Below the pieces are notes generated by a model, which was not told the DNA's origin, searched no databases, and was given only the letters and a program-made list of their open reading frames with translations. 10,686 nt of DNA from Gallionella sp. UBA4121 (GTDB lineage Bacteria > Pseudomonadota > Gammaproteobacteria > Burkholderiales > Gallionellaceae). The stretch spans positions 1 to 10,686 of the forward strand of contig DFWZ01000049.1 in NCBI GenBank assembly GCA_002381565.1. Direction: 5' to 3'. Of this stretch, positions 1-5,593 are shown one piece after another. The first letter of the stretch is position 1; the number at the start of each line of letters is the position of its first letter. The position numbers were made by a program, and so were the translations under genes.

Positions 1-15
1 TCCTTGCTAATTAAC

Positions 16-48
16 GTGAGCATCCTACGCTGACCCGTCAGCACTCAC
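16..48. repeat. Nested inverted repeat in the left flank
   Basis: An inner perfect inverted repeat, GCTGAC-CC-GTCAGC (29-42), is flanked by GTGAG (16-20) and CTCAC (44-48), giving an asymmetric nested dyad. No T-run follows on either strand, so an intrinsic terminator is unlikely. It could be a protein-binding site or a hairpin near the end of a gene lying left of the window. The rest of 1-207 has no supported gene; it contains a run of seven G at 61-67 and only very short reading frames. Confidence 0.35.
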
Positions 49-207
49 AAGAAATACAATGGGGGGGTGAGTGTTGTTATGGGAATCAGGAAAAATGCGC
101 TTATGGGCTAACTCCACGGCAGTATGATGCCAAAAATATATAACCCGATTGTGACAACGATATCATTCGAGCATCCAGCTGCCAGAGCTCTTTTTTGGTG
201 CCATTGC

Positions 208-450
208 TTATTCGCTCAAGTCACTTTTTTTCTGCTCGAATTCCTCACGCTCAATTTCGCCGCGAGCATAGCGCTTCTTGAGGATATCAAGTGCCGTTTC
301 TGGCTGCCTGTGTTCCGATGAAATGCCCGCACCCCATACATGCCTGATCAGTAACACAGCGGCGGCAATCAGCAAAATCCAGAATAGCGACATACTGACC
401 ATGCCAAAGGCCATTCCGCCCCAACCATTACCCATGTATTCCCACATCAT
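208..450 (-). CDS. Small membrane protein with SHOCT domain
   Basis: An 80-residue protein. The N-terminus is rich in Met, Gly and Trp, one hydrophobic helix spans about residues 15-37, and a C-terminal SHOCT motif (about 51-79) runs from DILKKRYARGEI to EEFEQKK. SHOCT domains are short helical modules, often at the ends of bacterial membrane proteins and thought to mediate oligomerisation; no enzymatic activity is expected. The start at 450 is chosen because GGGGAG (461-456) lies 5 nt upstream; the frame stays open to 537, but that part lies inside the upstream gene. The first 23 nt overlap the 3' end of the ArsR-rhodanese gene, which points to co-transcription and translational coupling. 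Its role beside a sulfur regulator is unknown; similar small SHOCT proteins occur near metal and redox stress genes. Confidence 0.85.
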   Translation of the reverse strand: MMWEYMGNGWGGMAFGMVSMSLFWILLIAAAVLLIRHVWGAGISSEHRQPETALDILKKRYARGEIEREEFEQKKSDLSE

Positions 451-1102
451 ATTGACTCCCCAATAATCTCCATTCCGCAACCCCGTCGCGCAGATGAAGC
501 GCAGTATATCCCTCCTGCCTGAGCAGTTCGACAGCATCCTTCGCCATCAGGCAATAGGGGCCGCGACAATAAGCAACAATCGAACGGTCTTTCGGCAGTT
601 CAGACAATCGTTGGCGTAATTCTTCCAGCGGTATCGACCTTGCGAAAGGAAGATGTGCAGCCAGATACTCTTCCGTGGGTCTGACATCAAGCACCACTAC
701 CTCACCCTTGCGGGCGGCCTTCATCAGGCTTTCGCGGTCACTGGGCACAAGATCATCCGGCTGCGTGGCAATTTTCTGCAATGCCATCTGCAACTCGATC
801 AGGCGCTCCTCAGCCAGCGTATGGATTTGCACCCACAGGTCAGCCACCGATTTGTCAGCCAGGCGATAGTAGATGTTCTTGCCCTGCCGTTCAGTCTCAA
901 CCAGATGTGCCATGCGCAACTCGCGCAAATGCGCACTGGTCAGCTTCACGCTGATAGAAGTTTCGCGCGCGAGAATCTCCACCGTTTTTTCACCCTGACA
1001 AAGCAACTCGATCAGCTCCAGTCGCTTGGGACTGGAAAATACCTTGCCGATCCGGGCCACCTGCTCATACAGCAGGTCTTTAATATTGCGGGCATTATTC
1101 AT
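428..1102 (-). CDS. ArsR-family HTH regulator fused to a rhodanese domain
   Basis: A 224-residue fusion protein. Residues about 10-105 form an ArsR-type winged helix (ARIGKVFSSPKRLEL, then a recognition region with SVKLTSAHLREL and the wing ERQGKNIYYRL). Residues about 120-220 form a single rhodanese domain with LDVRPTEEY, the loop CRGPYC (Cys179 as the likely persulfide-forming residue, Cys184 at its end) and GYTALHLRDGVAEW. The only other cysteine is Cys35 in the HTH. Rhodaneses carry sulfane sulfur as a cysteine persulfide, so this is probably a repressor whose DNA binding is linked to sulfur status; that link is inferred. The ATG at 1102 is preferred over a GTG at 1159, because the longer start would run across the TTGACA box of the divergent promoter and adds a tail not typical of the family. 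Neither start has a strong ribosome binding site. It lies divergent from the dsrE-like operon, its likely target. Confidence 0.9.
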   Translation of the reverse strand: MNNARNIKDLLYEQVARIGKVFSSPKRLELIELLCQGEKTVEILARETSISVKLTSAHLRELRMAHLVETERQGKNIYYRLADKSVADLWVQIHTLAEERLIELQMALQKIATQPDDLVPSDRESLMKAARKGEVVVLDVRPTEEYLAAHLPFARSIPLEELRQRLSELPKDRSIVAYCRGPYCLMAKDAVELLRQEGYTALHLRDGVAEWRLLGSQYDVGIHG

Positions 1103-1152
1103 TACATCAATCCGGTTTTCATTGGAACTTTCATGCGCAACTCTAAACGATA

Positions 1153-1181
1153 TTGACACAAACAGGCAATCGGAGTTTAAT
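1153..1181 (+). promoter_or_regulatory. Sigma70-type promoter of the DsrE-dioxygenase-MFS operon
   Basis: TTGACA (1153-1158) and TTTAAT (1176-1181) are separated by exactly 17 bp, a perfect -35 and a five-of-six -10 box. Transcription would begin near 1188, about 40 nt before the DsrE start codon. The region lies between divergent genes, upstream of three tightly packed plus-strand genes. A promoter this close to consensus is usually held down by a repressor, which fits the ArsR-type gene next door. Confidence 0.65.
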
Positions 1182-1209
1182 CATTCCAATTATTATTAGA
1201 TTGTTAATC
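1177..1209. promoter_or_regulatory. Candidate ArsR-type operator
   Basis: An AT-rich stretch overlaps the -10 box and the predicted transcription start and contains overlapping imperfect dyads: TTAATC (1177-1182) against GATTgTTAA (1199-1207), CAAT-N9-ATTG (1187-1203), and a tight GATT-GTT-AATC (1199-1209). ArsR-family repressors bind AT-rich dyads placed to block RNA polymerase. Position and composition fit, but the exact half-sites cannot be settled from one sequence. Confidence 0.4.
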
Positions 1210-1226
1210 AACCAAAGGGGGCTGCC

Positions 1227-1577
1227 ATGAATACCTTATTTATCCTCAACGATGCACCTTACGGCAGCGAACGCACCTACAACGGCTTGCGTCTTGCGGG
1301 CGCTGTTTCCAGGCAGGAAGACTGCGAGGTGCGGGTATTCCTGATTGGCGATGCGGCATCAGCTGCACACCGTAGCCAAAAAGTGCCGGCGGGGTTTTAT
1401 AACGTCGAGACGATGTTAGGTCACGTGATCAGGCACAAAGGCAAGATCGGCATCTGCGGCACTTGCATGGATGCGCGCGGCATGAATGACAGCGATATTG
1501 CCGATGGGACGCACCGCAGCACGCTGGCGGAGCTCGCCGATTGGACCGCATGGGCGGATAAGATTCTGGTATTTTAA
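1227..1577 (+). CDS. DsrE-family sulfur-relay protein
   Basis: A 116-residue cytosolic protein of the DsrE/DsrF/YchN-like fold. The N-terminus (MNTLFILNDAPYGSERTYNG) and the motif CGTCMDARG (77-85, with Cys77 and Cys80) are typical of this family, whose members carry sulfur as a cysteine persulfide on a conserved cysteine near the C-terminal half. The likely role is to accept and hand on sulfane sulfur, possibly to or from the persulfide dioxygenase encoded 16 nt downstream. AGGGGG (1216-1221) sits 5 nt before the ATG as a strong ribosome binding site. It is the first gene of the operon driven from 1153-1181. It is unlike a complete DsrEFH or TusBCD set, since no partner subunits are present. 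The family call is firm; the sulfur donor and acceptor are inferred. Confidence 0.9.
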   Translation: MNTLFILNDAPYGSERTYNGLRLAGAVSRQEDCEVRVFLIGDAASAAHRSQKVPAGFYNVETMLGHVIRHKGKIGICGTCMDARGMNDSDIADGTHRSTLAELADWTAWADKILVF

Positions 1578-1581
1578 TTTC

Positions 1582-1587
1582 AGGGAG
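1582..1587 (+). promoter_or_regulatory. Ribosome binding site fixing a GTG start
   Basis: AGGGAG lies 6 nt before the GTG at 1594. The frame is open back to about 1486 inside the DsrE-like gene, so this site decides that the dioxygenase starts at 1594 and not at an upstream ATG. Confidence 0.75.
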
Positions 1588-1593
1588 AGCACG

Positions 1594-2325
1594 GTGTTTT
1601 TCAAACAACTGGCAACAAAAGAGTCCTCACTGTCTTATTTCTTCGGCTGCGGCACCAAGGGTAAATCCATGGCGGTGGACGTGGTCGCAGGCGATGAGGA
1701 GTGGTACATCGAGGAGGCGAAGAAAGCCTGCGTCACCATCAACTATGTCATCGACACCCATGTTCATGCCGACCATTATTCCGGCGGCAGGAAGCTGGCA
1801 AAAATGGTCGGTGCGCCGTATTGTCTGCATGAATCCGATACGGGGCTGGTGAAGTTCGAGTTTGAACCCCTGAGGGACGGACAGATGCTCAACCTCGGCA
1901 ACGTCAATGTCGAGGTGCTGCATACGCCCGGCCATACGCCCGACAGCATCTGCCTGCTGGTGACCGACATGCGTCGCGCGGAACTGCCCTGGTTCGTGCT
2001 CACAGGCGACACACTGTTTGTCGGGTCCACCGGTCGCCCCGACCTGCTGGGGCGCAAGCGTGAGATGTCCTCACAACTCTTCGATAGCATCCACTCCAGG
2101 TTATTGCATCTGTCCAATGAGGTCGAAATCTTCCCGGGACATCAGGCCGGCAGCGTCTGTGGCGTGGGTTTGTCGGGCAAGCCGAATTCGACCATCGGTT
2201 TCGAGAAGCGCTGGAATCCGGCCTTATCGATGGACAAGGAAGCCTTCATCGAGGCGCTGATCAGTGAGATACCCCCACGACCCGCCGAAATGGACAGAAT
2301 GGTCGCTGCCAACATCGCCGCCTGA
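1594..2325 (+). CDS. ETHE1-like persulfide dioxygenase (metallo-beta-lactamase fold)
   Basis: A 243-residue MBL-fold protein. The metal-binding set is visible in order: THVHADH (55-61), HTPGH (110-114), TGDTLF (137-142) and FPGH (180-183). The sequence GRPDL (147-151) after the metal aspartate and PGHQAGSVCG (181-190) resemble ETHE1-type sulfur dioxygenases more than glyoxalase II. Enzymes of this type use mononuclear iron and O2 to convert glutathione persulfide to sulfite and glutathione. No rhodanese domain is fused here; the rhodanese of this locus is on the regulator instead. The start is GTG, preceded by AGGGAG. The stop overlaps the next start by one base (TGATG), so translation of the transporter is probably coupled. 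The alternative is a generic MBL hydrolase, but the sulfur-gene neighbours favour the persulfide role. Confidence 0.87.
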   Translation: MFFKQLATKESSLSYFFGCGTKGKSMAVDVVAGDEEWYIEEAKKACVTINYVIDTHVHADHYSGGRKLAKMVGAPYCLHESDTGLVKFEFEPLRDGQMLNLGNVNVEVLHTPGHTPDSICLLVTDMRRAELPWFVLTGDTLFVGSTGRPDLLGRKREMSSQLFDSIHSRLLHLSNEVEIFPGHQAGSVCGVGLSGKPNSTIGFEKRWNPALSMDKEAFIEALISEIPPRPAEMDRMVAANIAA

Positions 2326-3632
2326 TGATGAAGCGCGAAAACCTGACCCGCGGCGAATTGACTCACGGTATTCGGGCCAATCTCGACCAGTTCCTGCATC
2401 AACTACTGCAAGTCATGCTGGTGGGTTTTACCATCGGCATGATGCGCACGGTGGTGCCGGCGCTGTCCGAATCTGAATTCGGCGTCCCCAAAAACTCGTT
2501 CATGCTGCTGACGGCTTTCGTGGTGGCCTTCGGTTTCGTGAAGGGCTCGCTCAATTTTGTGGCAGGGCGCCTGTCGGAGCGTATCGGTCGCAAAAAAGTG
2601 TTGCTGCTCGGCTGGTCTGCGGCACTGCCCATCCCTTTACTGGTTTATTTTGCACCGTCCTGGAGCTGGATTGTGGCAGCTACCGTGTTGCTCGGCATCA
2701 ACCAGGGGCTGACCTGGTCGATGACGCAGACCTCCAAACTCGACATCACCCGCTCTGACCAGCGTGGATTAACCATCGGCCTGAACGAGTTTGCAGGCTA
2801 CGTCGGACTTGCGCTGGCCGGCATTATCACCGCCTATCTGGCGACGATACTGGGCGCGCGTACCGGACTGTTAATCTTCGGCCTGACGACGATATCGCTC
2901 GCCATCCTGCTCACCCTGCTTTGGGTAAAAGACACCCTGCCCTGGGCGAAAAGTGAGGCTGCCAAACATAAAGCCGGCATAAGTCCAGGGCTGCTACCGC
3001 GCTATCCTGCCAATATCAGTGCAAAACCTGCGACCTGGGAAGTGTTCACGCTGGTGTCGTGGCGCGACAAGCGTCTGGCGGCTATCAGCCAGGCCGGGCT
3101 GGTAGAAAAATTCGTCGATGCGCTGGTCTGGGTGTTCTACCCGGTGTTCTTATACAAGCGCGGCCTGAGTCTGCCGGATATCGGCTGGGTAGTCGGTGTC
3201 TACGGATTCGTCTGGGGAGGCTCGCAATTCTTCACGGGCAAACTGTCCGACCATATAGGACGTCATAAACCCAACGTGTGGGGCATGTGGATATGCGGTG
3301 CGGGCGTCGCGATGATGCTGCTACATGATGGCATGGCATGGTGGTCTCTTTCCGCCGCTGTCACGGGTTTCGGTATGGCGTTGTTGTACCCGAACCTGTC
3401 TGCCGCCATCGCCGATATTTCTCATCCGAACTGGCGCGGCTCGGCCATCGGGATCTACCGCTTCTGGCGCGACCTGGGTTATGGAATCGGCGCGCTGGGA
3501 TTGGGTATCACTGCGCATTTCAGTGGCACAGTAGAGACTGCATTCTGGTTCGTGGCGATATCGATGTTCATCTCCGGCAGCATACTCTGGCTGTTCGGTG
3601 AAGAAACACACCCGCGATATAGCCAGGTTTGA
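2325..3632 (+). CDS. Major facilitator superfamily transporter
   Basis: A 435-residue inner-membrane protein with about 12 predicted hydrophobic helices in two halves. The MFS signature loop between helices 2 and 3 is GRLSERIGRKK (81-91), and its copy in the second half is GKLSDHIGRHK (305-315). A longer hydrophilic loop at about 203-245 separates the halves. It starts at the ATG overlapping the dioxygenase stop; a second ATG follows directly. No separate ribosome binding site is evident, which fits coupling. The substrate cannot be read from sequence. Its place as last gene of a DsrE-persulfide dioxygenase operon suggests export of sulfite or thiosulfate, or movement of another sulfur compound; this is inference. 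The plausible alternative is a general metabolite or drug transporter that happens to be co-transcribed. Confidence 0.9.
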   Translation: MMKRENLTRGELTHGIRANLDQFLHQLLQVMLVGFTIGMMRTVVPALSESEFGVPKNSFMLLTAFVVAFGFVKGSLNFVAGRLSERIGRKKVLLLGWSAALPIPLLVYFAPSWSWIVAATVLLGINQGLTWSMTQTSKLDITRSDQRGLTIGLNEFAGYVGLALAGIITAYLATILGARTGLLIFGLTTISLAILLTLLWVKDTLPWAKSEAAKHKAGISPGLLPRYPANISAKPATWEVFTLVSWRDKRLAAISQAGLVEKFVDALVWVFYPVFLYKRGLSLPDIGWVVGVYGFVWGGSQFFTGKLSDHIGRHKPNVWGMWICGAGVAMMLLHDGMAWWSLSAAVTGFGMALLYPNLSAAIADISHPNWRGSAIGIYRFWRDLGYGIGALGLGITAHFSGTVETAFWFVAISMFISGSILWLFGEETHPRYSQV

Positions 3633-3682
3633 GTGACCGCTCGGGGCATCAGGCAGATAAACATACTCGCGAACTGCCTGCC

Positions 3683-3726
3683 CGATGGCCGTCCATCGCT
3701 AACTTGCATCGCCTCAAGGCAGAGGC
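3683..3726. other. Two small hairpins between convergent genes
   Basis: CGATGG-CCGT-CCATCG (3683-3698) is a perfect 6-bp stem with a 4-nt loop, and GCCTC-aaggca-GAGGC (3711-3726) is a 5-bp stem with a 6-nt loop. Both lie in the 135-bp gap between the ends of the MFS gene and the cytochrome gene. Neither has a T-run, so they are not classical terminators. They may stabilise 3' ends or be chance structures. Confidence 0.25.
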
Positions 3727-3767
3727 TGTCCACGGGCGAAAATCGAGACACATCCGGATTCGTGAGA

Positions 3768-4055
3768 TTACTCGGGATAGTGGTAGTAGATGGCATTCAG
3801 GTAACGCGCAACCGATGCAATGTCATCCTCACGCCACCCGAGTCCGGCAATCTCTTGCCAGCGACGCACTTGCGCATTCAGGCTTAGCCAGTCTGTGGCG
3901 AGCTGTTTGTCGCGCCAATGAATTTCAGCGCTGTGACAGGCGATACAATGCGTCGAATACAGCAACTCACCGCGGCTGACTTTAGTATCCGGCTCTGCGT
4001 TGGCCGCAGCGGAACTCACCAGCCAGACAATCGCAATTATCCATTTTTTATTCAT
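3768..4055 (-). CDS. Small periplasmic monohaem c-type cytochrome
   Basis: A 95-residue precursor. A signal peptide (MNKKW, hydrophobic core, cleavage after about SSAAANA at residue 20) is followed by one haem-attachment motif, CIACH (37-41), and a short helical tail. The protein should be exported by Sec and carry one covalently bound haem c. No methionine follows the start codon, so the usual sixth ligand is missing; His46 (in IHWRDK) or His92 are candidates, giving a bis-histidine or five-coordinate haem. The start at 4055 is supported by GGAG 6 nt upstream; the frame is open to 4091, but that would spoil the signal peptide. It converges with the MFS gene and diverges from the kinase gene. 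Its electron partners are not in the window. Confidence 0.88.
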   Translation of the reverse strand: MNKKWIIAIVWLVSSAAANAEPDTKVSRGELLYSTHCIACHSAEIHWRDKQLATDWLSLNAQVRRWQEIAGLGWREDDIASVARYLNAIYYHYPE

Positions 4056-4261
4056 ATCGCTCTCCATCGTTATCCGGAAGTTCTCTGCCAACGTATGCTA
4101 ACAAATTAAGGTGCGGTTCAATACCCCATCCCGGCATTGACAAGCACTGCACCGGGCAACCAAAACGGCAAACTAAAATCTATTGCAACAATCTGCGGCA
4201 TAATCCGGGTATCTTGCCCGCTCATCAAGCCTGATCCCACTCACGCCTCAATAATCAAACC

Positions 4262-5581
4262 ATGCATCCAGCTGACATAGATAAGACCAATAAGTTGAGT
4301 GAGTCTATTACACCACTGATGGAGGATATTAAGAACTACAAAATTACAGGGGTGCTGGGGCGTGGCGCGACGAGCAATGTTTATCTGGGCGTGGATAAAA
4401 AAACCATGCAGCGCGTTGCCATCAAAAAAATGCGTCCGGAATGCAGCATCGGGATTCAGCACAAGATGTTCGCAGTCGAGGCCTCACTATGCGGGAAGTT
4501 AAAGCATTCCAATATCGTTTCACTGATAGAAGCCAACAATAGCGATGCGGAAAACACCTACATTGTCATGGAATATGTGGAAGGCGAGTCGCTGGAAAAA
4601 TTTTCGACTCCCGACAATTTGCTTACTGTCGACACTGTCCTGGATATCGTCAGGCAGGTCGCAGAGGCATTGAATTATGCACTGCAGATGGGCGTCATCC
4701 ATCGAGACGTTAAACCGGCCAATATCATTCTGAGAGTGGACGGACTGGTCAAGCTGGCCGATTTCGGCTGCGCCCTGCTATTTGATTCCGATACGACGCA
4801 AATAGCCGGGGCCGGCAGTTTGAGCTATATGTCACCTGAACAGATCTCGGGTGTAGGACTGAATCACCAGACCGATATCTATTCACTGGGCGCGGTACTC
4901 TATCGCCTTCTGACGGGACACAACACGTTCAATGCGGCGGATAGTTACGCGGCCATCAACCAGATCATCAACCATCCCCCTGTCCCGGTTGAAACACGTC
5001 GGGTGGGATTGCCCAAGGAGCTGGTTCGCATTGTGAACCGTGCCCTGCAAAAAAGCCTGGAAGACCGCTATCAGGACTGGAAGGAGTTCCTCAGCGATCT
5101 GTATGCGGCATCGGGGGCTACCCGGGCTGAAAACCAGGTCGATGAGCAGGCCATGTTTGATTTGATGAGTCACTGCGTTTTTTTCAAGGATTTCCTTACC
5201 GTGGAAATATGGGAAGTGCTGCGCACCTCGCTGCCGCGTACCTTCTCGCACAATGAGTTGCTCATTGTGGACGGCGAGCACGGTTTTTCCTTTTACATCC
5301 TGCTCAAAGGCAGTGTCGTGGTAACCAAAAAAAATCGCATGCTCAATCTCATTCAGGCCGGCGACTGCGTCGGGGAAAATGCCTGTTTATACAATGGCAG
5401 TCCGATCAGGGGGGCTACCGTGGCGGCACAAGGCGAAGTCATCGCTCTGGAAATTTCCAAGGAGAGACTGGAAGCTTTTTCGAAAGACGTTTGCATCCGC
5501 ATGGATCGCGCATTCCTGCGCTCACTGAACGAAAAACTGTCCGTATCCAACGCGCGCCTGTTACAACTGATCGGCATTTAA
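4262..5581 (+). CDS. Serine/threonine protein kinase with C-terminal cyclic-nucleotide-binding domain
   Basis: A 439-residue cytosolic protein. Kinase domain about 25-285: glycine loop GRGATSNVYLG (33-43), VAIK with Lys55, a helix-C Glu near 73, catalytic loop HRDVKPAN (147-154), DFG (167-169) and SPE (191-193). All catalytic residues are present, so it should be active. Residues about 305-425 form a Crp/cNMP-binding beta-roll ending in a helix; GEN (371-373) and PIRGATV (381-387) supply the Glu and Arg that contact the ribose and phosphate in CRP-like pockets. No membrane segment is seen, unlike many PknB-type kinases. The likely role is phosphorylation switched by cyclic nucleotide or a similar ligand; substrates are unknown. 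The start at 4262 lacks a clear ribosome binding site; the ATG at 4319 is an alternative. It ends 12 nt before the convergent helicase gene. Confidence 0.92.
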   Translation: MHPADIDKTNKLSESITPLMEDIKNYKITGVLGRGATSNVYLGVDKKTMQRVAIKKMRPECSIGIQHKMFAVEASLCGKLKHSNIVSLIEANNSDAENTYIVMEYVEGESLEKFSTPDNLLTVDTVLDIVRQVAEALNYALQMGVIHRDVKPANIILRVDGLVKLADFGCALLFDSDTTQIAGAGSLSYMSPEQISGVGLNHQTDIYSLGAVLYRLLTGHNTFNAADSYAAINQIINHPPVPVETRRVGLPKELVRIVNRALQKSLEDRYQDWKEFLSDLYAASGATRAENQVDEQAMFDLMSHCVFFKDFLTVEIWEVLRTSLPRTFSHNELLIVDGEHGFSFYILLKGSVVVTKKNRMLNLIQAGDCVGENACLYNGSPIRGATVAAQGEVIALEISKERLEAFSKDVCIRMDRAFLRSLNEKLSVSNARLLQLIGI

Positions 5582-5593
5582 GCCTGATTTGTA

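Noticed and set aside
169..196. GAGC...GCTC followed by six T as an intrinsic terminator on the plus strand
   Set aside because: The stem is only four base pairs with a loose 14-nt loop, and no plus-strand gene is seen to its left.
124..321. Plus-strand frame of 65 codons opposite the SHOCT gene
   Set aside because: It overlaps the SHOCT coding region in antisense, has no ribosome binding site and its product resembles no known family.
653..1156. Plus-strand 167-codon frame antisense to the ArsR-rhodanese gene
   Set aside because: It is a shadow of a clearly recognisable gene on the other strand; the translation shows no domain.
1103..1159. Longer N-terminus of the regulator from a GTG at 1159
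   Set aside because: It would overlap the TTGACA box of the divergent promoter and has no ribosome binding site; the ATG at 1102 gives a family-like N-terminus.
1486..1593. Upstream extension of the dioxygenase frame into the DsrE-like gene
   Set aside because: The GTG at 1594 has a well-placed AGGGAG and gives the normal family N-terminus.
4137..4179. TTGACA at 4137 as -35 of a kinase promoter with TAAAAT at 4174
   Set aside because: The spacing between the boxes is 31 bp, far too long for a sigma70 promoter; no -10 box lies at 16-18 bp.
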